Counted from the first letter of the stretch, positions 33,447 through 43,966 are shown. The stretch: 64,000 nucleotides of DNA from an uncultured Flavobacteriales bacterium (GCA_905480145.1 CAJQPA010000005.1:1-64000); one strand, 5' to 3'. Numbers and translations are program-made. The notes: generated from the sequence alone by a model not told the origin.

Positions 33447-36230
33447 GTGGGACAAAAATTCATTGAAATTAAGGGTGCGAGAATGCACAACTTAAAAAAC
33501 ATTGATGTAAAGATTGCTCACGGAAAACTTACCGTTATTACGGGACTGTCTGGCTCTGGTAAATCATCACTCGCATTTGATACGCTCTTTGCCGAAGGTC
33601 AACGAAGATATATAGAAAGTCTTTCCTCCTATGCTCGACAATTCCTAGGGAAATTAAATAAACCTGAAGCTGACTATATTAAAGGCATTGCTCCGGCTAT
33701 TGCAATCGAGCAAAAAGTCACTTCGAATAACCCAAGATCTACGGTTGGAACAAGCACTGAGATATACGATTACTTTAAAGTTCTATTTTCAAGAATTGGT
33801 AAAACCTTTTCTCCTATATCTGGTAAACAAGTTAAGAAAGATAAAGTATCCGATGTTATTGATTTTCTTCAAGACCAAAAAAGTGGTTCGCGTCAGTTAA
33901 TATTGGCACCGCAAGAGGGATTTAAAAAATATGGGGCTGAACGTCAATTGGAAATTTTAAAGAAACAAGGATATGTTCGTTTGTTCTTAAATCAAGATTT
34001 TCTATTAATTGACGACCTTCTAAAAGAAACACCAAAAAACATTAATAAAGCTTTTCTTGTTATCGACAGAATTGCAGTTGATTTCTCAGATGAAGATAAT
34101 TTATCAAGATATGGCGATTCAATTGCGCTAGCTTTTGCCGAGGGCAGTGGAGTTTGTATAATTCATTCTTTGGAATCAAAAATAGAAACTAAATTTTCTA
34201 ACAAATTCGAACTAGACGGCATCGAATTTCAAGAACCGAATGAACATTTCTTCACATTCAACAACCCATTTGGAGCATGTAAAAAATGTGAAGGATATGG
34301 AATGGTGATTGGTATTGATCCAAACCTGGTCATTCCAAATAAGAATTTGAGTCTATTTGAAGGGGCTGTATCTCCATGGAAAGGTGAAAAAATGAGTCGA
34401 TACAAGGATCAGTTTATTGATAAAGCAAACGACTTCCCTATCCATAGACCCATAAACGAATTAACGTCTGAGCAGCTGGATACACTTTGGAATGGAGGAA
34501 AGGGTATTAAAGGAATTAATCAATTCTTTACGTTTGTAGAAAGTAAGTCCTATAAAATTCAATATCGGGTTCTATTGTCTCGCTACAGAGGTAAAACGGA
34601 TTGCCATGAGTGCAAAGGTGTTCGACTAAGAAAAGATGCAGGAAACGTTAAAATTGAAGGGAAATCAATATTTGACGCAGTATTAATGCCTATTGAAGAA
34701 TCTTTACTATTCTTTCACTCTCTTAAACCTGGCAAACATGAAGCTCAAATAATAAAACGAATCCTACCTGAAATCACTAGCAGGTTAGAATTTCTTCAAG
34801 AGGTTGGACTAGGATACTTAACTTTGAATCGAGCTTCGAATTCATTATCCGGTGGTGAATCTCAACGAATACATCTCGCAACATCATTGGGAAGTAGTTT
34901 GGTTGGAGCCATGTATATTTTAGATGAACCCTCAATTGGTTTGCACTCGAAGGATACAAAAAAACTCATCAATGTGCTACTTTCTCTCAGAGATTTAGGA
35001 AATACTGTGATCGTAGTGGAGCATGAAGAAGACATGATGCAAGCTGCTGATCAAATAATTGATATTGGTCCAAAAGCTGGATTATACGGTGGAGAAATAG
35101 TTTTTCAAGGAGTTCATAAAGATTTAATTAAAGCTTCGAAAAGCCTTACTGCAAAATATTTAACCGGGACCGAGCAAATTCCAGTTCCGCAGAAAAGAAG
35201 AAAGACTAAGAATAAATTAACGATTAACGGTGCTAGACAGCACAATTTGAAAAATTTAAATGTAGATTTCCCATTGCATAGTCTAGTATGCGTAACGGGA
35301 GTAAGTGGTTCTGGGAAATCAACATTGGTGAAAGATATTCTTCTCCCAGCTGTAAAAAAACACTTGGGAATATACGGTGACAAGCAAGGAGAGTATAAAT
35401 CATTCTCTGGAGATATGACCCATGTCAAGGCCATTGAATTTGTAAATCAAAACCCAATTGGTAAATCCTCTAGAAGTAATCCAATTACATATGTAAAGGC
35501 CTTTGATGACATAAGGGAACTCTTCTCTCGCCAGCCGTTATCAAAAGTTAGAGCATATAAACCAGGTTTTTTTAGTTTCAATGTTGACGGAGGAAGATGT
35601 GAAGTTTGTGAAGGTGAAGGAGATATTTCAGTGAGCATGCAGTTTATGGCTGATGTCCATTTGGTGTGTGATCAATGTCAAGGTTCACGATACAAATCAG
35701 AAACTTTAGAAATAAAATATAGAGAAAAATCCATAGCTGACATCCTAGAAATGGACATTGAATCAGGCCTTAAGTTTTTTAAGGAAGGTACTGACAGAAT
35801 TGAATTGAAAATTGCAGCAAAGATTGAACCCTTGGTGAAAGTTGGTCTAGGATATCTGAAAATTGGCCAAGCCTCAAATACACTGAGTGGCGGTGAAGCA
35901 CAAAGGATTAAATTGGCTTCATTCTTGTCAAAAGGAATCAGCAGTCCATCTACTCTATTTATTTTTGATGAACCGACAACCGGTTTGCACTTTCATGATG
36001 TTAGAAAATTGCTTATTGCGTTTGATGAATTAATTAACATTGGTCATTCTATAATAGTTATTGAACATAATTTGGATGTCATTAAATGTGCCGATCATAT
36101 TATTGACATAGGACCAGAAGGAGGAAACAAAGGTGGAGAAATAGTCTTTGAAGGAACACCCGAAGAAATTATTCTATCTAAAGAAAGCGCAACAGGAGAA
36201 TTCTTAAAAGAGAAACTTACGGTTAAATAA
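33447..36230 (+). CDS. uvrA: UvrA-like excinuclease ABC subunit A
   Basis: 927 residues from a GTG at 33447 (start GQKFIEIKGARMHNLKNI). DNA damage recognition ATPase of nucleotide excision repair. The first ATPase has GLSGSGKSS (about 33) and the second GVSGSGKST (about 618). ABC signatures are NSLSGGESQRIHLA and NTLSGGEAQRIKLA. The zinc finger near 718-745 is complete (CEVC and CDQC). The first zinc finger is broken: the CKKC pair (about 278) is present, but its upstream partner CxxC is replaced by FSNKFELDG. The UvrB-interaction region is present, so it is not the UvrA2 type lacking that domain. Confidence 0.93.
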   Translation: MGQKFIEIKGARMHNLKNIDVKIAHGKLTVITGLSGSGKSSLAFDTLFAEGQRRYIESLSSYARQFLGKLNKPEADYIKGIAPAIAIEQKVTSNNPRSTVGTSTEIYDYFKVLFSRIGKTFSPISGKQVKKDKVSDVIDFLQDQKSGSRQLILAPQEGFKKYGAERQLEILKKQGYVRLFLNQDFLLIDDLLKETPKNINKAFLVIDRIAVDFSDEDNLSRYGDSIALAFAEGSGVCIIHSLESKIETKFSNKFELDGIEFQEPNEHFFTFNNPFGACKKCEGYGMVIGIDPNLVIPNKNLSLFEGAVSPWKGEKMSRYKDQFIDKANDFPIHRPINELTSEQLDTLWNGGKGIKGINQFFTFVESKSYKIQYRVLLSRYRGKTDCHECKGVRLRKDAGNVKIEGKSIFDAVLMPIEESLLFFHSLKPGKHEAQIIKRILPEITSRLEFLQEVGLGYLTLNRASNSLSGGESQRIHLATSLGSSLVGAMYILDEPSIGLHSKDTKKLINVLLSLRDLGNTVIVVEHEEDMMQAADQIIDIGPKAGLYGGEIVFQGVHKDLIKASKSLTAKYLTGTEQIPVPQKRRKTKNKLTINGARQHNLKNLNVDFPLHSLVCVTGVSGSGKSTLVKDILLPAVKKHLGIYGDKQGEYKSFSGDMTHVKAIEFVNQNPIGKSSRSNPITYVKAFDDIRELFSRQPLSKVRAYKPGFFSFNVDGGRCEVCEGEGDISVSMQFMADVHLVCDQCQGSRYKSETLEIKYREKSIADILEMDIESGLKFFKEGTDRIELKIAAKIEPLVKVGLGYLKIGQASNTLSGGEAQRIKLASFLSKGISSPSTLFIFDEPTTGLHFHDVRKLLIAFDELINIGHSIIVIEHNLDVIKCADHIIDIGPEGGNKGGEIVFEGTPEEIILSKESATGEFLKEKLTVK

Positions 36231-36235
36231 TTAGA

Positions 36236-36685
36236 ATGAATCCTTTTGTAATTCGATCCTACTCAGCAAAAGACTTTAAGCAAGTAGTTATTCTGTTCCG
36301 AGCGAATACACCTGAATTCTTTTCCACCCAAGAAGAATCTGATCTTATTCAATACCTCAAAAATGAAACGGAAGATTACTTCGTCATAGAAAAAGAAAAC
36401 CAAGTAATTGGAAGTGGAGGAATAAATTATTCCAATCAAAACTCAATCGGAATCATCAGTTGGGATATAATAGACCCAAAGCATCAAGGGTTGGGTATTG
36501 GGCTACTGCTGCTCAATCATAGATTGCACCTACTTAAAAATAAAAGTTCAATTCAAAAAATTATCGTTAGAACCTCACAAGTAGTATTTCCTTTCTACGA
36601 AAAAGCCGGTTTTGAATTAATAGAAGTGAAAACTGATTATTGGGCAAAGGGTTTCGATCTATACTTAATGGAAATCAATTCATAA
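36236..36685 (+). CDS. GNAT family N-acetyltransferase
   Basis: 149 residues with the GNAT fold. The acetyl-CoA loop is DPKHQGLGIGLLLLNHRL (about residues 82-99), and the late FYEKAGFELIE is the usual C-terminal strand-helix. The acceptor is unknown. The gene follows uvrA by 5 nt and may share its mRNA. Its stop overlaps that of the convergent YhhN gene by 6 nt. Confidence 0.85.
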   Translation: MNPFVIRSYSAKDFKQVVILFRANTPEFFSTQEESDLIQYLKNETEDYFVIEKENQVIGSGGINYSNQNSIGIISWDIIDPKHQGLGIGLLLLNHRLHLLKNKSSIQKIIVRTSQVVFPFYEKAGFELIEVKTDYWAKGFDLYLMEINS

Positions 36686-37333
36686 CACTTTTTTTCTCAT
36701 GGTCGATGCCTTAGCGATTAAAAAAATAGCTGTCCAATAAGTTGTCATAACAACCAGTTTTGACAATTCAAAACTGTAGACAAATTTATTAAGAGCTATT
36801 ATACTATCAGAAATCATAAATAATAAAGCACCCAAAAGAATATACAAAAATGGCTTTTTCTTTTTCCATATATACAAACCTGCACCTTGCCACGCCATTA
36901 GTGCGATGCAAATAACATAGACCAATACTGGCAGTGCAAGTGATCCAAGATTTGGGTAAAGGAATGCATAGAACATTCCACCAAACAATAGAAGTAGAAC
37001 AAACGGTTTAAAATAATTCTTAAATCCGTCAATTTTCACAAAACTTATTATGAAAAGTATGTGTGCGACTAAAAATGCTAATAATCCGTAAACGAAAAAA
37101 GTATCTTTCATCAAAAGAATATCTCCTAACAAACAAAAAAACAAACCGTAAATAGTCATTTTTAGAATTTCTTTCTCACTTCTGTGTCCATGGATAAGAG
37201 CGAATAATAAAATTAATACTGTCGTAATTGGTTTAAGGAAATAATACAAAAAATCATGCTCGAAATAATAAGATAAAATGGCACCTGCTCCACTTAACAA
37301 GATTATAATAGCATGTACTTTCTTAAAGAGCAT
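36680..37333 (-). CDS. YhhN (TMEM86) family membrane protein
   Basis: 217 residues with about eight transmembrane helices and short loops. The family features are a KPITTVLILLFAL helix near residue 35 and the acidic GDILLM pair (about 69-74), with ISDSIIALNKF near the end. Animal relatives (TMEM86) hydrolyse lysoplasmalogens; activity in bacteria is uncertain. It begins 2 nt after the stop of the upstream symporter gene, so both are probably cotranscribed. Confidence 0.82.
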   Translation of the reverse strand: MLFKKVHAIIILLSGAGAILSYYFEHDFLYYFLKPITTVLILLFALIHGHRSEKEILKMTIYGLFFCLLGDILLMKDTFFVYGLLAFLVAHILFIISFVKIDGFKNYFKPFVLLLLFGGMFYAFLYPNLGSLALPVLVYVICIALMAWQGAGLYIWKKKKPFLYILLGALLFMISDSIIALNKFVYSFELSKLVVMTTYWTAIFLIAKASTMRKKVL

Positions 37334-37335
37334 TT

Positions 37336-38736
37336 CTACTTGATGTTTTCGGACTTAGCAATAATTGCAGATACTGTAACATCACTTGTAACATTGACAA
37401 CAGTTCGGCACATATCTAGGACTCTATCCACTGGAAGAACAATTGCGATCCACAGCGGATTTAAGCCTATAGAATCCAAAACAATCATTAGCATGATAAG
37501 ACCTGCACTCGGAACTGCTGCAGCGCCTATAGATGCCATAGTTGCAGTCGCTACAATTCCTAACTGTTGCAATAAAGTTAAGTCTACATCATGGTATTGA
37601 GCTAAGAATATTACCGCAATTGCCTGATACAAAGAAGTTCCATCCATATTGACAGTTGCACCAATGGGTAACACAAAATCGGTTACTTTTTCAGGTATCT
37701 TTAAATTATCATTTGCACACTCAATTGTAACTGGCAAAGTCGCAGCACTAGAGCTTGTTGAAAAAGCTAAAAATTGCGCCGGACTAAGACCTCTAAAGAA
37801 AGTTGAATATTTAATTCTAACGCCAAAAAACCTAAGTAAAAGAGGATAAAATCCGAACAACATTAGCATAAGCCCACTAAACACGAGTAAAGTGTAATAA
37901 CTCAATGCAACAAATATATCAACCAATTCATCCAATGTATCAGCAGATTTAGCTAGAATACCAGCCATCAAGCAAAAGACAAAAAATGGAGCGTAATCCA
38001 TAATGATATGAACCATTTTTACGAAGATATCATTCATATTTTGAAAGAAAACATTAACTGATTCAGTTTTTTCCTTTGGCAGTAAGATCATTGCTATTCC
38101 AAAGAACAAGGCGAAAAAAATAACCTGAAGCATGAGTTTTCCATTACCCAAAGCTTGAATTAAATTACTTGGGACCATATCAATCAATGGCTGCAAAGGA
38201 CCTTTTTTCTTATTCGCGTTTTTTGATTCATTTTTCATTGCGGCTTTCTGATATTCATCAGTGGACATATCTGAACTTATTTTTGCTCTGATATCATTTA
38301 TTTTATCCAATGAAACAGTTGCCATCAGATTACGCCCATCTTTAATTTCAATAGCGTTATCTGCCGCCCAAACCTCGTATTCCAATCGATGATTTAATTT
38401 CGTATCTTCATTACTTTGTATTCCAGGCCCAAAAAAGTTAACCAATAAAAGTCCAACAGAAACAGAAAAAACAGTGGTAATTAAATACATTCCTAAAGTC
38501 TTTGCCCCCATTCTACCCAATTTTGATGGGTCCCCCAATCCAGCAACTCCAGTAATGATAGAAAACAGAACTAAAGGAACTGCAATAAATTTCAAAATAT
38601 TGATAAAGATTGTTCCAAATGGATCAATCCAATCAGCGGTAAACTGATTCCATCCCATAGCTCCAGAAAGGATAGACCACAGAATACCAAGTACCATTGC
38701 TATTAATATTTTCCAATGAAGCGCTAATTTTCTCAT
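37336..38736 (-). CDS. Dicarboxylate/amino acid:cation symporter (DAACS)
   Basis: 466 residues of the GltP/DctA family, importing glutamate, aspartate or C4-dicarboxylates with Na+ or H+. The serine-rich re-entrant loop is STSSSAATLPVTIE (about 333-346), followed by PIGATVNMDGTSLYQAI (about 361-377). HP2 is SIGAAAVPSAGLIML. Between helix 3 and helix 4 there is a polar Lys/Asn-rich stretch of about 75 residues (roughly 110-185), longer than usual. It is followed by the YhhN gene. Confidence 0.93.
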   Translation of the reverse strand: MRKLALHWKILIAMVLGILWSILSGAMGWNQFTADWIDPFGTIFINILKFIAVPLVLFSIITGVAGLGDPSKLGRMGAKTLGMYLITTVFSVSVGLLLVNFFGPGIQSNEDTKLNHRLEYEVWAADNAIEIKDGRNLMATVSLDKINDIRAKISSDMSTDEYQKAAMKNESKNANKKKGPLQPLIDMVPSNLIQALGNGKLMLQVIFFALFFGIAMILLPKEKTESVNVFFQNMNDIFVKMVHIIMDYAPFFVFCLMAGILAKSADTLDELVDIFVALSYYTLLVFSGLMLMLFGFYPLLLRFFGVRIKYSTFFRGLSPAQFLAFSTSSSAATLPVTIECANDNLKIPEKVTDFVLPIGATVNMDGTSLYQAIAVIFLAQYHDVDLTLLQQLGIVATATMASIGAAAVPSAGLIMLMIVLDSIGLNPLWIAIVLPVDRVLDMCRTVVNVTSDVTVSAIIAKSENIK

Positions 38737-38926
38737 GGTGTGAAGTTAAAAAGAAATTGCATAATTAATAATTATCATTCCTTGTTGTTATGTTTTAATT
38801 TTTTACGTATTATTGTACCATCGATTAACGATTTCGATTGCATTTCGCAAAAACAATTTCCCAAAAAAAACAATTATCAATTTTCTAAATAACTTAGAAA
38901 TTTAATTTTCATCTTTTATTATCTAT

Positions 38927-40624
38927 ATGGATAAGTCTGAATTACAAAGTAAAAAATTACCGGAATTAAGAGAATTAGCAAAAGCTATCGGTGTTGACGG
39001 AGCTGAAACCTTAAAGAAAGCCGATTTAGTGGATCAAATTATCGGTCAACCATCAAGCGAAACTTCTGCTGAGGATAAGCCAAAGAAAAAACGTATCCGT
39101 AAGCGAGTAATTTCTGAGGAAGGTGAAAAAGAAACTAAGGATTTGTTTAGCGAACCTAAAATTGAGGCACGTGATGTGAAAACAGAAACGAAAAGTGAGA
39201 AAGAAACTCAAGCTGAAAAAGCAGTTGGAATTCTTGAAAACGCTGCAAATAAAAATAAAGAAAGAGACGTTAAAAGATCTTCAAATGATTCAAAGAAAAA
39301 CGAATCAAGAGAGTCTAAGCATTCTAAGTCTGAAGTAAAAAAAGACGATAATAGAAAGCCACACGATCGCTCAAACACTCAAAAACAAGGCGAACAACGC
39401 CATCAACATAAGAATCAACGGAACAGCAACCCTAACGCTAATACAAATAGCAATAATAATACTCGCAACAAAAACAAGCCTACGAAAGATGAGGAAACTT
39501 ATAACCTAGTTGGTATTGTTTCAGCAGAAGGTGTTTTGGAGGTTATGCAAGATGGATATGGTTTTTTAAGGTCTTCGGATTACAACTACCTGTCTTCTCC
39601 TGATGATGTTTACGTTTCTCAAAGTCAAGTCAAATTATTTGGATTGAAAACTGGAGATACAGTTGTAGGAACTATTCGTCCTCCGAGAGAAGGAGAAAAA
39701 TTCTTCCCATTAGTGAAAGTTGATTCAATCAATGGACGTGACCCATCATACATTCGTGATAGAGTTCCTTTCCAATACTTGACTCCTTTATTTCCTGATG
39801 AAAAATTTAAATTAACAGGACACTCGCAAGAAACACTTTCTACGAGAGTTATGGATCTATTTGCCCCAATTGGTAAAGGTCAACGTGGTATGATTGTCGC
39901 ACAGCCTAAAACGGGTAAGACAATGTTACTTAAGGACGTTGCCAATGCCATTGCAGCAAATCACCCTGAAACATATTTAATTGTATTACTTATTGATGAA
40001 CGACCTGAGGAGGTTACAGATATGGCACGATCAGTAAATGCAGAGGTTATTGCTTCTACATTTGATGAACCAGCAGATCGTCATGTAAAAGTGGCAAACA
40101 TGGTACTTGAGAAAGCGAAGAGAATGGTTGAATGTGGACATGACGTTTGTATCCTTCTAGATTCTATAACTCGTTTAGCAAGAGCTTACAATACAGTATC
40201 TCCGGCTTCAGGAAAAGTACTTTCTGGTGGTGTTGATGCGAATGCACTTCACAAACCAAAACGATTCTTTGGGGCAGCTCGTAAGATTGAAAATGGTGGT
40301 TCTCTATCTATCCTTGCAACAGCCTTGACAGAAACAGGATCTAAAATGGATGAAGTTATTTTTGAAGAATTTAAAGGTACTGGTAACATGGAACTTCAAT
40401 TGGATCGTAAGATTTCAAACAGAAGAATCTACCCGGCCATTGATATAACTTCTTCTGGTACACGTCGGGAAGATCTATTAATTGACAAAGAAGAACTTCA
40501 AAGAATTTGGTTGATCCGTAAATTTATTGCGGACATGAATCCTGTAGAAGCTATGGAGTTTATGAAGGATAGAATTAGCGGTACAAAATCAAATCAAGAG
40601 TTCTTGGCAACAATGAACGGATAA
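38927..40624 (+). CDS. rho: Transcription termination factor Rho
   Basis: 565 residues. The N-terminal Rho_N/SAP-like helices (residues 1-45: [14 protein letters not shown]) are followed by a low-complexity insert rich in Lys, Glu, Asn and Ser (about 50-190), known from Bacteroidota Rho. Next come the RNA-binding OB domain ([15 protein letters not shown], about 205-220) and the ATPase: Walker A PKTGKTML (about 327), [10 protein letters not shown] and [13 protein letters not shown]. It forms a hexameric RNA translocase that ends transcription. Low-complexity segments in Bacteroidota Rho may promote condensation; this is not tested here. Confidence 0.96.
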   Translation: MDKSELQSKKLPELRELAKAIGVDGAETLKKADLVDQIIGQPSSETSAEDKPKKKRIRKRVISEEGEKETKDLFSEPKIEARDVKTETKSEKETQAEKAVGILENAANKNKERDVKRSSNDSKKNESRESKHSKSEVKKDDNRKPHDRSNTQKQGEQRHQHKNQRNSNPNANTNSNNNTRNKNKPTKDEETYNLVGIVSAEGVLEVMQDGYGFLRSSDYNYLSSPDDVYVSQSQVKLFGLKTGDTVVGTIRPPREGEKFFPLVKVDSINGRDPSYIRDRVPFQYLTPLFPDEKFKLTGHSQETLSTRVMDLFAPIGKGQRGMIVAQPKTGKTMLLKDVANAIAANHPETYLIVLLIDERPEEVTDMARSVNAEVIASTFDEPADRHVKVANMVLEKAKRMVECGHDVCILLDSITRLARAYNTVSPASGKVLSGGVDANALHKPKRFFGAARKIENGGSLSILATALTETGSKMDEVIFEEFKGTGNMELQLDRKISNRRIYPAIDITSSGTRREDLLIDKEELQRIWLIRKFIADMNPVEAMEFMKDRISGTKSNQEFLATMNG

Positions 40625-40634
40625 ATAGGCCCAC

Positions 40635-41195
40635 ATGCGAATTACTGTTAAAATAGGATTGTTGTTTGCCGCTATATGGATAGCGATTAAAATGATATTT
40701 TTTATGACTGGATTAACTGGAGACAGCATTCAGACATCAGCCATGATTAATATACTTTGCTTACTCCTTTCTATTTCAGTAGGTTTATACCTTGTCAAAC
40801 TAAGAGCTACAGAAGAAACTTCATTAATGACAGACATTAAAAATGGAATGACTTCCGGTGTACCATATATATTGGTTGTAAGCATTTTTATGTACATTTT
40901 TTATGCTGAAATTAACCCGGAATTCATTTCTCATTTAAGAGCCGAAAAAGTTCAAGCGATGAAAACTAGATTGGATGACCCAGCAACTTTAGCTCGATTA
41001 AAATCTGAAAACGCTGATTTTGAAGTTATGTCGAAAGAGCAGATTTTTGAGAGAATGAAACAAGGGCCAGAGAATACGATTAATGCGAAGTCCACATCAG
41101 TATTGAACTTATTAGCACTTCTCCTCTTAGCCACCATGAATAGTATATTTGTAGCGGTGATTTATAGAAAGGTTGTTTTCATCCCCAGAAGTTGA
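40635..41195 (+). CDS. DUF4199-like membrane protein
   Basis: 186 residues with four transmembrane helices: two near the N-terminus (about 5-25 and 35-55), one near 75-95 and one near 155-180, with a long polar loop of ~60 residues before the last. The layout and the Bacteroidota setting resemble DUF4199; the match is by pattern only. Function unknown. It begins 10 nt after rho and is probably cotranscribed with it. Confidence 0.7.
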   Translation: MRITVKIGLLFAAIWIAIKMIFFMTGLTGDSIQTSAMINILCLLLSISVGLYLVKLRATEETSLMTDIKNGMTSGVPYILVVSIFMYIFYAEINPEFISHLRAEKVQAMKTRLDDPATLARLKSENADFEVMSKEQIFERMKQGPENTINAKSTSVLNLLALLLLATMNSIFVAVIYRKVVFIPRS

Positions 41196-41300
41196 AGCCC
41201 CTGAGTTTTAATCAATCGTTTATTCTTGAAATTATAAATATACTTTAACGTCTATTTTTTCGTTATCTTGAAACGCTAATGCTTCCAAAAAATAAACTTT

Positions 41301-42224
41301 ATGAGAAACCTACTAATAATTTTAATAGTTGCTATTGCTCCAATATCAGCATGTAAGAAAAAAGGATGTACGAACCCTCTTGCAACAAATTATAATGAGA
41401 GTGCTGCAAAGGATGATGGAAGTTGTATCGTTGAGACACCAACTACGTCAGGCCCGAAATTGATTATTAAACTACATTTTGACTCATTAGCTCCTCGATT
41501 GAATAATTTTGGTAATCCTGCAACAATTCCTACTGGAAATTCAACTCAATCTCCTAGATTTCATGGAATGAGTGCTCATTATATTGAACTAGCGCAGTCT
41601 CCTACAACACAACTCGGAGCAGGTGAAATAATTTATAAAGGTGCAGAGACGACTGCTGGTGGTTCTAATGCTGTAGCTTTTGATCAAGCTATCACTAAAG
41701 GAGACAACGAAGTTTTTGTAGAAATACCACTGAGTGAATTAACAGCCGATACATACAATTGGATCCGTGTATCTTTGACTTATCAGAACTTTGACATAAA
41801 CTATAGAGCTTCTGGTTTCGACTTAACAGGACGATTAGCCTCATTTGTGGGTTTCAACAATTTCATAACATCCCATACGGTTGAATCCCAAAGTGTCAGT
41901 GTTAACGCTAACAAGCTACAAGGATATTGGGCATTCGAAACTTTAGGACAAATCTCTGAAGGAGATGCTCCTGGAACGACAGTTCCTAATCCATTATCAG
42001 CGACCTCCCCTATTCCTGCCGGGTCATGTGTAGTTACAGGAGATTTTGATGTTCCATTTGTATTTACTGGTAACGAAACTGAAGATATCATTTTAACACT
42101 AAATCTTTCTACAAACCAAAGTTTCGAATGGACTGATGCTAATCAAAACGGAATTTTCGAACCATTAGATGGTGATGTAGTTGTTGACATGGGTTTAAGA
42201 GGAATCGACCCGGTAATACAGTAG
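41301..42224 (+). CDS. Lipoprotein with Asp-rich calcium-binding-like motif
   Basis: 307 residues. A lipoprotein signal with the lipobox PISAC (Cys18) is followed at once by GCTNPLATNYNESA and DDGSC, an Asn/Asp-rich cysteine-paired segment common in marine Bacteroidota surface proteins and similar to thrombospondin-type calcium sites. The rest is beta-rich, with no family I recognise; the late DANQNGIFEPLDGDVV may be another calcium loop. It is likely exposed at the outer membrane or in the periplasm. Monocistronic between the DUF4199 gene and trhO. Confidence 0.7.
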   Translation: MRNLLIILIVAIAPISACKKKGCTNPLATNYNESAAKDDGSCIVETPTTSGPKLIIKLHFDSLAPRLNNFGNPATIPTGNSTQSPRFHGMSAHYIELAQSPTTQLGAGEIIYKGAETTAGGSNAVAFDQAITKGDNEVFVEIPLSELTADTYNWIRVSLTYQNFDINYRASGFDLTGRLASFVGFNNFITSHTVESQSVSVNANKLQGYWAFETLGQISEGDAPGTTVPNPLSATSPIPAGSCVVTGDFDVPFVFTGNETEDIILTLNLSTNQSFEWTDANQNGIFEPLDGDVVVDMGLRGIDPVIQ

Positions 42225-42298
42225 ATTGGTTCTTTTGAGAATAATGTAAGATTCCTTATCTTTGCATTTTATTCATCGTAATTAATTATTGATATAGC

Positions 42299-43330
42299 AT
42301 GCAACTGTATAATAAACTAAGCGCGATAGAGAGAGCTGAAATGATTGATCAAGCTGGCGAAAAGCGTTTGACAATCTCTTTCTATCAGTACCATAACATT
42401 GGAAACCCACAAGTATTTCGAGACAGTCTTTTTATCGCTTGGAATGATTTAGGAGTTTTGGGAAGAACTTATGTTTCCCAAGAAGGAATCAACGCCCAAA
42501 TTTCTGTTTCAGCTTTGAGATTCAACGAATTCAAAACTCATTTAGATTCTATTACGTTTTTAGAAAATGTTAGGTTAAATATTGCAGTTGAGCAAGACAA
42601 CAAGTCATTCTTAAAACTAAAAGTTAAAGTCAGAGAAAAAATTGTAGCTGATGGCCTTGAAGATAAAAGCTTCGATGTAACAGATATTGGCACGCATTTA
42701 AAGGCAAAAGAATTTAATGAAATCATAGCTCAAGAAAATACGATCCTTGTGGATATGCGTAACCATTATGAAAGTGAAATTGGTCATTTTGATGGTGCTA
42801 TAACTCCTGACGTAGATACTTTTAGAGATTCTCTAGATATTATTGAAAAAGATTTAAAAGAGCATAAGGAAGATAAAAACCTTGTGATGTATTGCACAGG
42901 AGGAATTCGATGTGAAAAAGCAAGTGCATACTACAAACACAAAGGATTCAAAAATGTCTTCCAACTGGAAGGTGGAATCATAGAATACACAAGACAAGTA
43001 AAAGAAGATAACCTAGAGAATAAGTTTAAAGGGAAAAATTTCGTTTTTGATCACAGACGAAGTGAACGAATTTCAGATGACGTTATCTCCGTTTGTCATC
43101 AATGTGGAGAAGCAAATGATGACCATGTCAATTGTGCTAACGAAGCTTGTCACCTACTTTTCATTCAGTGCCCATCTTGCCAATCTAAAATGGATTTATG
43201 TTGTTCTAGCGAATGCCAAGAGGTAAATGCTCTTCCTTTTGAAGAACAAAAAGAATTGAGACGGGGGAAAAATGAAAGCAATAAGATTTTTAAAAAGGGA
43301 CGTTCGGAGAAATTAAAATTCAAAGCTTAA
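42299..43330 (+). CDS. trhO: tRNA uridine-34 hydroxylase TrhO (rhodanese family)
   Basis: 343 residues. TrhO (YceA) hydroxylates U34 of certain tRNAs, leading to 5-hydroxy- and then 5-methoxy- or carboxymethoxy-uridine. An N-terminal acylphosphatase-like domain (about 25-125) is followed by a rhodanese domain (about 140-240) with the active Cys in VMYCTGGIRCEKAS (about residue 199). The C-terminus has a Cys/His-rich segment (CHQCGEA, NCANEACH, CPSCQSK and CCSSEC) likely binding zinc. Cytoplasmic. Confidence 0.93.
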   Translation: MQLYNKLSAIERAEMIDQAGEKRLTISFYQYHNIGNPQVFRDSLFIAWNDLGVLGRTYVSQEGINAQISVSALRFNEFKTHLDSITFLENVRLNIAVEQDNKSFLKLKVKVREKIVADGLEDKSFDVTDIGTHLKAKEFNEIIAQENTILVDMRNHYESEIGHFDGAITPDVDTFRDSLDIIEKDLKEHKEDKNLVMYCTGGIRCEKASAYYKHKGFKNVFQLEGGIIEYTRQVKEDNLENKFKGKNFVFDHRRSERISDDVISVCHQCGEANDDHVNCANEACHLLFIQCPSCQSKMDLCCSSECQEVNALPFEEQKELRRGKNESNKIFKKGRSEKLKFKA

Positions 43331-43351
43331 AATTGAAAGCTGAGGCTTCAT

Positions 43352-43966
43352 CTACCCCAATCGTTTTAATACAACAAAGCTAAATTCTTGTTCTGTATTG
43401 AATGGAGTTGAATGTAATTCTTGAAAAGAATTTTCAAGACTGAAATCACCAGAAAACAATTCTGCTAATTCTTGAATACTGTATTTAGAAATAGCTATTC
43501 CACTGCATTTATCTGGACCATTTTCTGAAAAAGTTCCTATTATCAAATGGCCTCCAGGTTTTATAAAATTTTTAACTAATAATTTGTATCTCTCAATTTG
43601 ATCTTGCTCTGTTAAGAAATGAAAAACTGCTCGGTCATGCCATATCTCAAACTGATTGTTTGTCTCAAATTCAATAATATCGGAAACAATAAAATTGACG
43701 GTTGATCCTTTTAATCCTAACCTTTTTTTTGCTTTTTTAATGGCATATGAAGAAATATCCAAGACAGATAAATCACGAAAACCTAACTCTAAAAGATTGT
43801 CAACCAACATACTATCCCCTCCTCCAACATCAATAATATTAGAGTTAGAGGTTGAGGCAGCATGCTTAATTAATTTTAACGAAGTCTCAGGTATTGGTTG
43901 ATACCAAGAAACTTCGTTTATTTTTTTGGTGGAATATATGTTATTCCAATGTTCTTTTTTATTCAT
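43352..43966 (-). CDS. Class I SAM-dependent methyltransferase
   Basis: 204 residues with the Rossmann-type methyltransferase fold. Motif I is NIIDVGGGDSMLVD (about 39-52); an acidic end of strand 2 (VLDISSYAI) and DIIEFE (about 94) follow. The N-terminal SWYQPIPETSL and the central WHDRAVFHFL are found in thiopurine- or tellurite-type methylases of small molecules, but the substrate cannot be told. It ends 22 nt from the trhO stop on the other strand. Confidence 0.83.
   Translation of the reverse strand: MNKKEHWNNIYSTKKINEVSWYQPIPETSLKLIKHAASTSNSNIIDVGGGDSMLVDNLLELGFRDLSVLDISSYAIKKAKKRLGLKGSTVNFIVSDIIEFETNNQFEIWHDRAVFHFLTEQDQIERYKLLVKNFIKPGGHLIIGTFSENGPDKCSGIAISKYSIQELAELFSGDFSLENSFQELHSTPFNTEQEFSFVVLKRLG

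Noticed and set aside
33447-36230. UvrA2-type (drug-resistance) paralogue lacking the UvrB-binding domain
   Set aside because: The region between the first Walker A and the first signature has its full length, including the UvrB-binding segment (about residues 125-245).
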